From Chitinophagaceae bacterium (GTDB lineage: Bacteria; Bacteroidota; Bacteroidia; Chitinophagales; Chitinophagaceae): 6,222 nucleotides of DNA. Each line of letters starts with the position of its first letter. Within the stretch, counting starts at the first letter, position 1. The DNA lies in NCBI GenBank assembly GCA_947463755.1, contig CANHUK010000103.1, forward strand, positions 1 to 6,222, in the 5' to 3' direction. The notes under the pieces are model-generated. The model did no database searches. It had not been told where the DNA came from and was given only the letters and a program-made list of their open reading frames with translations. Below, in pieces: positions 1-5,433 of the stretch. A program made the position numbers and the translations under genes.

Positions 1-2
1 CT

Positions 3-1331
3 GAAACCGGGTTGGCGCCCTGGCTGGTGATCTCTGCCGCGGGCTCCTCGGGTTGCGGACTGGAGTGGCGCGACGGACAACAGCGGTCTGTCGGGTTGTT
101 GACAGCGGCCCTGCTGCCCTGCATCGATCGTCTGCCGGGCGGTTTGACCGGTATGGGCTTGTTCCGGCAATTGCAGGCTGTGATGTATCGCATGCTGCCG
201 GGACAGTTACCCGTAGCAGAAGGTGACGGGCTGGAACGTCCATTCTGGGGCGGACGCTACCGGGCCGCCGGACCGGATGCGGGTGTAACCAGGATCGAAA
301 AAGATGGAAGCCTGCGGCTGGATGCCGGATGGGCGACCGGTTGGAGCGACAGCAGCCGGGTAGCGATCTATCGGGTCGGGACGAAGCCCGGACCGGCTGT
401 TCGGCCGCTGGCGACGGGAGTCATCTCCCAGTCCAACCCGGAGTCGGCACGGATCATGGGCGTTCGCATACCTGCAGAGATCCCGGCGGCACAACTGCGG
501 GCATATCTCACGGAGCCCGCCTGGCTGCGATCTCTGACCGGCCTCGGTTTTGTCGCCAGTGACCGGGATCCGGGAGCGGAACTGGCTTCGGGCTATATGC
601 AGCCCGGAGAGGTCAGGGAACTGGCAGACCGGCTTTCTGATCTGACATGGCTCGTCTTTCCGCCGGCGCCGGGGGTATGGTTGCGCAAGGCCAAGCGAGG
701 CTTCGAATTCATACATGGAGCCAGCGGTCAAGTTCTGTCATCCATGCCTGCCGAAGGTGAGCTGGCGGATCTTCTGCCGGCTGCGCTGCGGGGATATGCC
801 AAATCCCTCATGTTGCAAAGGGTTCCGATACTTTCAGCAGCGGTGCCACCCGCAAGATTGCAGCTGGCAGAAGGGGCTTCAGGCACAGACCGACAGGCAT
901 TCGATCTCCGTTCAAATGTTTCCTTGCAGGTATCCAATCCTTTTGAAGTGCCGATGTATGTCAATCTGGTAGAATTGACCGGTGGACGTATCGTGTCCAG
1001 GCTGCCTTCCACGGAGAGCCGGGCCTCTGCGGAGGAACTGGTCATATCGCCGGGGGCCACCCGTATCTTTTCTGATGCCGGTCAGTCGTTCAGTTTGGAT
1101 GGTTCGGCCGGTCATAGGATATTCGCGTGGTTCATGAGTCCTGCACCGATCGATCTGCGGGCACTTGCTGAGGATCGCAGATCGACGCCACCTGCTCGTA
1201 TATCGGCAGGCCTGGGACGATTGTCGGCCGTAGATTTCTCCCGTCCGTCGGAAGCTGTCAGGGTGTCCGGATCGGAAGGGCTGAGTGGTCTGATCATGAT
1301 CCGTGTCCTGCCTTCCGCTCCCGGCCGCTGA
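3..1331 (+). CDS. Caspase-family (peptidase C14-like) protein with DUF4384-like C-terminal domain, 5' end missing
   Basis: The frame is open to the left edge, so this is the C-terminal part (about 442 codons) of a longer protein; the TTG at 12 is not a credible start. The first ~85 residues resemble the end of a bacterial metacaspase domain: a hydrophobic strand ending in ISAAGSS, then a helix-rich stretch, then PGQLPVAEGD and RPFWGG, which match the usual 'gQ.Pv.eG...RPlFgG' ending. The catalytic His and Cys would lie before the window and cannot be checked. The middle is unassigned. From about residue 296 to 390 (counting from the TTG) there is a DUF4384-like beta domain: VSNPFEVPMYVNLVEL, then 'SPGATRIF', then 'FAWFMSPAPIDLRAL'. 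DUF4384 commonly follows bacterial caspase domains; its role is unknown. These proteins are thought to act as proteases in stress, signalling or defence. GC is high. It converges on rhaM with 6 bases between stop codons. Confidence 0.75.
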   Translation, partial: ETGLAPWLVISAAGSSGCGLEWRDGQQRSVGLLTAALLPCIDRLPGGLTGMGLFRQLQAVMYRMLPGQLPVAEGDGLERPFWGGRYRAAGPDAGVTRIEKDGSLRLDAGWATGWSDSSRVAIYRVGTKPGPAVRPLATGVISQSNPESARIMGVRIPAEIPAAQLRAYLTEPAWLRSLTGLGFVASDRDPGAELASGYMQPGEVRELADRLSDLTWLVFPPAPGVWLRKAKRGFEFIHGASGQVLSSMPAEGELADLLPAALRGYAKSLMLQRVPILSAAVPPARLQLAEGASGTDRQAFDLRSNVSLQVSNPFEVPMYVNLVELTGGRIVSRLPSTESRASAEELVISPGATRIFSDAGQSFSLDGSAGHRIFAWFMSPAPIDLRALAEDRRSTPPARISAGLGRLSAVDFSRPSEAVRVSGSEGLSGLIMIRVLPSAPGR

Positions 1332-1337
1332 TGGCAG

Positions 1338-1652
1338 TCAGTCGAGGTGAAAGACTTCCTGCAACGGGATGCTCACGGGTTCGTTGGTCGGATGCGTGTC
1401 CATGATATCGGCCATGTAGGCCCACCAGCGCTGCATGACCTCCGCTGCGGGGAGTGCGTCAAGGGCGGCAGGGTTGGTGGTCTTGAGCACTCCAAAAAGG
1501 GTGAGGGTATCTTCATCGAGGAAGATGGAGTAATCTGAGATCCCGGCAGACTTGAGGAGATCGGAGAGTTCGGGCCATAACAGGTCGTGACGGCGTTTGT
1601 ATTCTGCGATCTGTCCGGGATGGAGCTGCATCTTGAAAGCGCGGCGTTGCAT
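1338..1652 (-). CDS. rhaM: L-rhamnose mutarotase
   Basis: A 104-residue protein, the normal family length. RhaM interconverts the alpha and beta anomers of L-rhamnose in the cytoplasm, feeding rhamnose isomerase with the right form. The sequence lines up by eye along its whole length with E. coli RhaM: MQRRAFKMQ at the start, Tyr18, the RRH motif with His22 (the catalytic region), WPEL at 26-29, QRWWAYM at 74-80, and the PVS...LQEVFHLD ending. The frame stays open upstream to an ATG at 1802, but that would add 50 residues overlapping the regulator gene and unlike any RhaM, so the ATG at 1652 is chosen. No clear ribosome binding site is seen, as is usual in Bacteroidota. It lies 49 bases after the XRE gene on the same strand and has no obvious promoter of its own, so co-transcription is likely. 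No other rha gene is in the window. Confidence 0.93.
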   Translation of the reverse strand: MQRRAFKMQLHPGQIAEYKRRHDLLWPELSDLLKSAGISDYSIFLDEDTLTLFGVLKTTNPAALDALPAAEVMQRWWAYMADIMDTHPTNEPVSIPLQEVFHLD

Positions 1653-1701
1653 GCGAGTTCGTTCGTTGTGATCGGACAAGATACGCCGGATTTCGAAAAG
1701 T

Positions 1702-1929
1702 TCAGGGCTTGTCCATTCGGAAGAATTCGGCGGGTTCCACCTTGAGGGCGTGTGACAGCAAATAGATAGTGTACGCGGTAGTGTTGATCCTGCCGAGTTC
1801 AATGCGGGAGATCTGGGAATAGGCCAATCCGCACTCCAGTGCCAGGTCTTCTATGGTAAGATCATGCTCGACACGGATCCTTCTTAGGTTCCTGCCCAGT
1901 TGCAGACGGAATGTTTCCTTACTTTTCAT
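1702..1929 (-). CDS. Small XRE-family (HTH_3) transcriptional regulator
   Basis: A 75-residue protein that is essentially a single Cro/C1-type helix-turn-helix domain. Helix 1 covers about residues 6-20 (FRLQLGRNLRRIR). The HTH proper is LTIEDLALECGLAYSQISRIELGR at 24-47, with the typical 'S.iSriE.G' recognition helix. The last part, TTAYTIYLLSHALKV.PAEFF, is the usual C-terminal helical pair of this fold. No ligand-binding or multimerisation domain follows. Length and sequence resemble stand-alone XRE regulators common in Bacteroidota. The ATG at 1929 lies just behind a good TTG-N20-TAnnTTTG-like promoter, leaving a leader of only a few bases. The gene precedes rhaM and faces away from tRNA-Ala. 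Targets are unknown; it may control its own promoter or rhaM, but the sequence shows no proof. Confidence 0.88.
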   Translation of the reverse strand: MKSKETFRLQLGRNLRRIRVEHDLTIEDLALECGLAYSQISRIELGRINTTAYTIYLLSHALKVEPAEFFRMDKP

Positions 1930-1939
1930 GAACCTGAAG

Positions 1940-1970
1940 CGAAGGTAGACGCATGATGATGGGCACTCAA
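1940..1970 (-). promoter_or_regulatory. Bacteroidota-type promoter of the XRE-rhaM unit
   Basis: Reading the minus strand, TTG (1970-1968) is followed after exactly 20 bases by TACCTTCG (1947-1940), one mismatch from the Bacteroidota -7 consensus TAnnTTTG. The element ends 10 bases before the ATG at 1929, so the transcript would have a very short leader. Seen by inspection only. Confidence 0.6.
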
Positions 1971-2026
1971 GAGCATGGGTGCTCTATTGTCTTGTATTAT
2001 TCACCTGTGTTCGGTGTCAAAACGAT

Positions 2027-2057
2027 TTGGATGAAATGGACAGGGGGTGTATCTTTG
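2027..2057 (+). promoter_or_regulatory. Bacteroidota-type promoter of tRNA-Ala
   Basis: TTG at 2027-2029 (within TTTGG) lies 20 bases before TATCTTTG at 2050-2057, a perfect match to TAnnTTTG. The element ends 8 bases before the first base of the tRNA, so transcription should begin at or very near the mature 5' end. This is the strongest promoter in the window and the main support for a Bacteroidota origin. Confidence 0.82.
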
Positions 2058-2065
2058 CATCCCGC

Positions 2066-2143
<78 letters not shown>

Positions 2144-2144
2144 A

Positions 2145-2171
2145 AAGCCCCCATTTTCTGGGGGTTTTTTT
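2145..2171 (+). terminator. Rho-independent terminator of tRNA-Ala
   Basis: CCCCC (2148-2152), a 7-base loop and GGGGG (2160-2164) are followed by seven T (2165-2171). Flanking AAG pairs with the first T residues and can lengthen the stem to 8 pairs. It begins only 6 bases after the tRNA. Confidence 0.88.
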
Positions 2172-2186
2172 ATGGCAAATCCATAC

Positions 2187-2205
2187 GTTCATAGATTATA
2201 TGAAC
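2187..2205. repeat. Perfect 7-bp inverted repeat GTTCATA-N5-TATGAAC
   Basis: GTTCATA (2187-2193) and TATGAAC (2199-2205) are perfect inverted arms around GATTA. It lies in the 196-base gap between the tRNA terminator and the end of the glycosyltransferase gene. No T run follows on either strand, so it is not a standard terminator; it could be a protein-binding site or a 3' end hairpin of the minus-strand transcript. The rest of the gap (2206-2367) shows nothing I can name. Confidence 0.45.
2188..2200. repeat. 13-bp direct repeat, copy 1 (TTCATAGATTATA)
   Basis: This 13-base string recurs exactly at 3728-3740. The two copies bracket the glycosyltransferase gene. This copy overlaps the inverted repeat at 2187-2205. 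The string is AT-rich and a 13-base match could arise by chance in 6 kb. Confidence 0.4.
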
Positions 2206-2367
2206 TTACATGGATGGCAGAAATGACATCCTTTTCCGAAGACACTGGTGATGGATACTTTTGAGCCGCCGGGTTGCACTAAAATTTAGCTGTGCGACAC
2301 CGGCATGAAGGCGCATGAGGAACACTACCTCAATCCTGAGCCATACTTGCTATAACTACGTTCGGCA

Positions 2368-3732
2368 TTAATGTCCTGAAACTGATTGCGATGGTTTTTG
2401 CTGACGAATGCTATCGGCAAACTCAGATGCGAACCAATAGTGCAGCGAACGAGATACTGATTCATCCATATAGCAGGGTGGGATGCGACCAATATATTGT
2501 ATGTGACGCCCTTCATTATGCTTCAGGATCTTTCGCATCCTGGAGTCATCATGGTAGGTACTATTAAAGTAGCCGAAATAAGAGTAATCACGAATGAAGA
2601 TAGGGTGTATGTATGCTTCATTATACGGGTGCAACAGGCCTACAATTGATCTGGCCTGATAGGTATATCCATCGCATGCCCGAAGCCTTTCTGTGTAAAA
2701 ATCCGCCTTCTCGAATAAACTATATTTGCGATAAATATTTCTTTTGTAAGTGGCTATAGCAATACAAAACATCAAAGATCCTAACGCCAGGATCTTGAAT
2801 GGCTTTTTCACATCTATCTCTACAAATACAATAAGTGCATAGATGAGGTTTGTGATGAAAATGAACAGGGTGGACTGGGCCATATAGGGAGCCTTTTCCG
2901 TCCACCAAAGCACACCGAGTATGAGGATCAGGGATAATGGCAGCCAACCTCGCCTGCGGAAATTGAGCAGCTGGTGAATGGCACATAACATAGTCAGGCC
3001 GAGGAACATTCTGAGGGCTATCTTATTATAGTACAGCTTATGAAATGGCATCTCCTCAACACCAGCATTTATTGTAAATGAGAAAAATAGCACGTCTTTA
3101 GGATCAAAGGCGGCCAGGAATAAAGCTGTTGAAAGCAAACCAGCACTTACGAACGCCAGCTTGACACGCATCGGAATCGACGAAAGCAACATGAATAATC
3201 CTATATACAGAATGAACGGGTAGACCCGGGGCGTGAAGAAAAGAAAGATCCCGCAAAGGAGGCCCAGCAATACCGACAGACGCATCCCAGGCTCTCTCCT
3301 GGTGAGCAGTACGGCTGTCACCATCGCTACAAAGGGGATGGCAATGAATTCAGGACGCAGGTCCAGATAATCAACAAACGGTGCCATGAAGAGCAAGCCT
3401 ATGCTAAGCCACCAAGAACTCAGCCCACGACATTGCGGCAGCAAGCGGGCAAGTGTCATCATTACAAGTGCGAGTATGCTGATCTGAAGAACCTTTGTGA
3501 ATAAAATCTTGGCTGTAAATGTGCTGAAGAGGGCTATGGGACTCAAAAGATACCAGAATAGCGGCAGATGGTTTTGGAAAAAGTCTATGTAGGGCCTCAA
3601 ACCGAGTCCTACGAGATACGCATAATGCATATGCTCCGGCTCATCTGCCGCCCAAGGTTTTAGGAACATATGCACAGCCAGGAGCGCAAATGGAAGGAAG
3701 TGCAACCAAAAGAACTTGATGCAAATTTTCAT
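2368..3732 (-). CDS. Polytopic membrane protein, probable GT-C-type glycosyltransferase (ArnT/PMT-like)
   Basis: A 454-residue integral membrane protein with roughly ten hydrophobic segments in the first ~340 residues (for example 7-24, 55-75, 80-97, 170-190, 280-310). After the first segment comes DEPEHMHYAYLV (30-41), and then D50-FFQNHLPLFWYLL. This pairing, an acidic 'DE' loop followed by D-F-x-x-H-x-P-L-F, is typical of GT-C enzymes that move a sugar from a polyprenyl-phosphate donor outside the inner membrane, such as ArnT and dolichyl-phosphate-mannose mannosyltransferases. The last ~110 residues are polar and shorter than a usual ArnT periplasmic domain. The substrate cannot be inferred. 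Start is the ATG at 3732. GC is visibly lower than in the flanking genes, with more AT-ending codons, which fits acquisition of a surface-glycan gene by transfer (inference). It stands alone, 254 bases after the gene upstream. Family call is moderately sure. Confidence 0.68.
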   Translation of the reverse strand: MKICIKFFWLHFLPFALLAVHMFLKPWAADEPEHMHYAYLVGLGLRPYIDFFQNHLPLFWYLLSPIALFSTFTAKILFTKVLQISILALVMMTLARLLPQCRGLSSWWLSIGLLFMAPFVDYLDLRPEFIAIPFVAMVTAVLLTRREPGMRLSVLLGLLCGIFLFFTPRVYPFILYIGLFMLLSSIPMRVKLAFVSAGLLSTALFLAAFDPKDVLFFSFTINAGVEEMPFHKLYYNKIALRMFLGLTMLCAIHQLLNFRRRGWLPLSLILILGVLWWTEKAPYMAQSTLFIFITNLIYALIVFVEIDVKKPFKILALGSLMFCIAIATYKRNIYRKYSLFEKADFYTERLRACDGYTYQARSIVGLLHPYNEAYIHPIFIRDYSYFGYFNSTYHDDSRMRKILKHNEGRHIQYIGRIPPCYMDESVSRSLHYWFASEFADSIRQQKPSQSVSGH

Positions 3733-3740
3733 AGATTATA
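3728..3740. repeat. 13-bp direct repeat, copy 2 (TTCATAGATTATA)
   Basis: Identical to 2188-2200. This copy spans the start codon of the glycosyltransferase gene (complement of CAT at 3730-3732), so part of it is coding sequence. Confidence 0.4.
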
Positions 3741-3744
3741 CAGC

Positions 3745-3766
3745 ATGTTTCGAGCCTCGGAAACAT
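3745..3766. repeat. Inverted repeat ATGTTTC-N8-GAAACAT upstream of the glycosyltransferase gene
   Basis: ATGTTTC (3745-3751) and GAAACAT (3760-3766) are perfect 7-base inverted arms; inner GAG and CTC can extend the match with one bulged base. It lies 12 bases upstream of the ATG at 3732, in the expected leader or promoter region, so it could be an operator or a leader hairpin. No convincing TAnnTTTG element was found in this gap. Confidence 0.4.
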
Positions 3767-3918
3767 CCTCAGTCCCGGGATTACCATGGAATGAGGTGAA
3801 TGCAACCCAAGATATTCGGCATGTCGAATTTTGCCTTTGTACAATTTAATCATTTCATTAGTTGAAATCTGAATAAGTGAAAAAAAAATCGTGGCAGGTA
3901 TTCTATATTGGTCCGAAT

Positions 3919-3930
3919 GCCCTGAAGGGC
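3919..3930. repeat. Short palindrome GCCCTGAAGGGC in the 254-base intergenic gap
   Basis: GCCCT and AGGGC are inverted arms with a 2-base centre. It lies downstream of the lipoprotein gene on the minus strand. A run of nine A (3880-3888), which reads as T9 on minus, follows about 30 bases later. Together they might end the lipoprotein transcript, but the spacing is too wide for a standard terminator. Confidence 0.3.
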
Positions 3931-3986
3931 GATATGCCAAAAGCAACAGGATATTCCGTTGATTTATTCTCTTACCGGCTTGAAAA

Positions 3987-4514
3987 TCAGGGAGTTTCCC
4001 TTTCAAAATAGAATCTGTTTCCATTGCAGCGGATGCATCTGATGGACCTTTCGCCGTCGCAGGTGCTGCAGGTTCCCATGCCCCCGCCCTCACAGTCCTC
4101 GCATGATTTTTTTCCGGCGCCCCTGCAGGTCTTGCATGCGTCGCCTCCGCTGCCCGAGCAAATGTTGCATCTCCGGGAGCCGGTACCTTCACAGGTTTTG
4201 CAAGGTTGGCCACCGGCAGTCTTGCCGCTCGTGTTGCATTTGCGGCAATCCATCTGACCATCACCGGCGCACCAGTCGCAGTGTTCTCTTCCCCGTCCGT
4301 CGCAGGATGCGCAATCAATACGTCCCTCGCCTCCGCAGTAGATGCATTTTGCCTGGCCTTCGCCCATGCACTGAGGGCATGTGATGCGACCGGACCGGTC
4401 GCAGGTATCGCAATCGACGCGTTTTCCGGAACAGGATATAAGTATGAAACACATCAGAAGACTGACGTATCCAAGCTTAAACGTATTTAATTTTTTTATG
4501 CCTTTTGTGATCAC
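3987..4514 (-). CDS. Lipoprotein made of twelve tandem CxxC(xGxG) zinc-knuckle units, DnaJ central-domain-like
   Basis: A 175-residue protein. Residues 1-13 are basic, 14-26 hydrophobic, and LISC at 25-28 is a good lipobox, so Cys28 should be lipidated and the protein held in the envelope. SGKR after it is not the acidic surface-export signal known in Bacteroidota, so it may face the periplasm. The rest is almost entirely CxxC pairs starting at 35, 46, 57, 68, 79, 90, 105, 116, 127, 138, 149 and 160: an 11-residue period broken once by a 15-residue step. Most units read CxxCxGxG or close to it, as in the DnaJ/Hsp40 cysteine-rich domain, but no J domain or substrate-binding domain is present. 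Twenty-four paired Cys could bind about six zinc ions, or form disulfides in an oxidising periplasm. The start is GTG at 4514; no in-frame ATG lies just upstream, and the ATG at residue 21 would destroy the signal peptide. It is divergent from the secreted protein gene. Function unknown; a scaffold, chaperone or metal-binding role is possible. Confidence 0.8.
   Translation of the reverse strand: MITKGIKKLNTFKLGYVSLLMCFILISCSGKRVDCDTCDRSGRITCPQCMGEGQAKCIYCGGEGRIDCASCDGRGREHCDWCAGDGQMDCRKCNTSGKTAGGQPCKTCEGTGSRRCNICSGSGGDACKTCRGAGKKSCEDCEGGGMGTCSTCDGERSIRCIRCNGNRFYFERETP
4026..4412 (-). repeat. 33-bp-period coding repeat array (CxxC units)
   Basis: The DNA coding for Cys35 to Cys163 of the lipoprotein repeats with a 33-base period, each unit carrying TGC/TGT-N6-TGC/TGT (seen on plus as GCA/ACA pairs). 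One junction is 45 bases, between units starting at residues 90 and 105. Units have diverged in sequence, so the array is old or under selection for the protein pattern, and is less prone to slippage than an exact tandem repeat. Confidence 0.8.
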
Positions 4515-4547
4515 GAATCCGATGTTGGTGGATTTTAGAGATATCCG

Positions 4548-4555
4548 TAAAGGTA
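4548..4555 (-). promoter_or_regulatory. Possible -7 element of the CxxC lipoprotein gene
   Basis: On the minus strand TACCTTTA (4555-4548) differs from TAnnTTTG in the last base only. It would place the transcript start about 30 bases upstream of the GTG at 4514. No TTG stands at the right distance upstream (the nearest is 15 bases away), so the call is weak unless an activator helps. Confidence 0.4.
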
Positions 4556-4581
4556 TAAATAATTGGAAATCAATTTTATGC

Positions 4582-4612
4582 TACCCTTTTTGTTCGAAGG
4601 GTATTTTCTTTT
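4582..4612 (+). terminator. Terminator-like hairpin TACCCTT-N8-AAGGGTA with T-rich tail, or operator
   Basis: TACCCTT (4582-4588) and AAGGGTA (4597-4603) form a perfect 7-bp stem, followed on plus by TTTTCTTTT (4604-4612). This looks like a plus-strand terminator, yet no plus-strand gene lies upstream for more than 2 kb after the tRNA terminator. It may end a short or antisense transcript, or the inverted repeat may be a protein-binding site for the minus-strand lipoprotein promoter, whose -7 element lies 27 bases away. Confidence 0.5.
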
Positions 4613-4700
4613 GAATATGATCTTATACTATGCGGACATACTTCGGCCTAGTTCATTACTCGGAGAAGCTGCATTTGCAGACATTCTTTCGGTTGTTCAT

Positions 4701-4718
4701 ATACCCATGTTTGGGTAT
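4701..4718. promoter_or_regulatory. Perfect inverted repeat ATACCCA-N4-TGGGTAT, candidate operator
   Basis: ATACCCA (4701-4707) and TGGGTAT (4712-4718) are perfect arms around TGTT. The site is centred about 31 bases before the -7 element at 4741, over the place where a -33 box should be. It has no T tail on either strand, so a DNA-binding site is more likely than a terminator. It shares TACCC/GGGTA arms with the inverted repeat at 4582-4603. Confidence 0.55.
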
Positions 4719-4740
4719 GCTGACAAGTATTGATCCCATT

Positions 4741-4748
4741 TACATTTG
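4741..4748 (+). promoter_or_regulatory. -7 element of the secreted protein gene
   Basis: TACATTTG is an exact match to TAnnTTTG and lies 17 bases before the ATG at 4766, predicting a leader of about 10 bases. No TTG is found 19-21 bases upstream; the nearest is 27 bases away, at the edge of the inverted repeat at 4701-4718. That combination suggests activator-assisted transcription. Confidence 0.6.
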
Positions 4749-4765
4749 ATCCTTAAAAAAATTTC

Positions 4766-5425
4766 ATGACAAAGATCTTATCATCCCTATTTGTATTCCT
4801 TCTTTCTTCAATATTTACATATGGTCAGCCACAGCTTTTCATGCGTACCATGTTCTGGGGGAGCACGCTGGAGATCTCCTGGCTTTGTTTCAGTGGCGAC
4901 AAGGTGGTCCGGAATCCGATCTATGGGGTAAACCCGCTGCAACTCGACCGCGAAATGAAGGATAACGGGAAGAATGTCGCCACCTTCAAGCGTAACGGCG
5001 GCAAGATGAATATAAGATGGGGGGATGGTCGTGAGCAGAATATCAACGTGGAATACAAGAACGGGATACTCTCCGCATTTGACGGCGGCCTCTGTTCTTC
5101 AGCGAAACCCTTTGGGGCCAAAGCTTTTCAGGATCGTACCTATTCCGGCCTGGCTACTTATGGAAATGTTACCCGTACCGTCACGCTCTTTCTTGGAAAG
5201 GACGGCCGCTTTGCCGAAAAGCGGATAGGTGCTGTTTCAGGGGATGGCAATGTGACGACGGGTGTCGCCTCGGCCAGCAGTGCCAATGCAGGAACCTATA
5301 CCATAAACGGCAATACGGTGGTGTTCAAATATGGAGACGGACGTGAATGGCGGGCCGTCGGTCAGCCTTACGACCTTGGCAAAGAAGAGATCATACTGGG
5401 CGACCAGCTGTTCAAGCGGCAGTGA
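4766..5425 (+). CDS. Secreted beta-rich protein of two related modules, function unknown
   Basis: A 219-residue protein with a clear Sec signal peptide: Lys3, hydrophobic 4-18, then TYG-Q, with cleavage likely before Gln21 as often seen in Bacteroidota. There is no lipobox. The mature part has two modules. Module one (about 36-113) contains MNIRWGDGREQNINVEY at 81-97; module two (about 124-219) contains TYTINGNTVVFKYGDGREW at 177-195 and ends EEIILGDQLFKRQ. Both share a 'G...i.y/wGDGRE' beta hairpin. Module two matches a pattern found in many uncharacterised bacterial secreted proteins ('GtY.i.g.t..l.y.dGr.......i.ig...y.r'), which I recognise but cannot name. Only two Cys (41, 110) occur in the mature protein and might form a disulfide. 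No catalytic motif is seen, so a binding role is as likely as an enzymatic one. It is divergent from the CxxC lipoprotein and followed by a structured terminator. Confidence 0.78.
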   Translation: MTKILSSLFVFLLSSIFTYGQPQLFMRTMFWGSTLEISWLCFSGDKVVRNPIYGVNPLQLDREMKDNGKNVATFKRNGGKMNIRWGDGREQNINVEYKNGILSAFDGGLCSSAKPFGAKAFQDRTYSGLATYGNVTRTVTLFLGKDGRFAEKRIGAVSGDGNVTTGVASASSANAGTYTINGNTVVFKYGDGREWRAVGQPYDLGKEEIILGDQLFKRQ

Positions 5426-5433
5426 TCGCTCCG

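Noticed and set aside
207..731. 174-residue minus-strand open frame opposite the caspase-family gene
   Set aside because: Arg/Pro-rich shadow of a high-GC gene with no domain; the plus frame has recognisable caspase-end and DUF4384 features.
1653..1802. 50-residue N-terminal extension of rhaM in an open frame
   Set aside because: It overlaps the XRE gene, has no resemblance to RhaM, and the ATG at 1652 gives exactly the family length of 104 residues.
3733..3740. TATAATCT just before the glycosyltransferase ATG as a promoter
   Set aside because: It resembles a sigma-70 -10 box, not the Bacteroidota -7 element, it abuts the start codon with no room for a leader, and no -33 TTG is present.
3641..4318. 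225-residue minus-strand open frame across the lipoprotein and the glycosyltransferase start
   Set aside because: It is a low-complexity Ala-rich shadow of the CxxC repeat in another frame and runs through the intergenic gap; no domain or start signal supports it.
4026..4412. Regular 33-base period that might suggest a CRISPR array or tandem-repeat locus
   Set aside because: The period is that of 11-residue CxxC units in an open reading frame with signal peptide and stop; units are diverged and there are no identical repeats with unique spacers.
4024..4490. Several plus-strand open frames opposite the CxxC lipoprotein
   Set aside because: They arise from the high-GC repetitive DNA of the lipoprotein gene; they show no export signal, domain or promoter.
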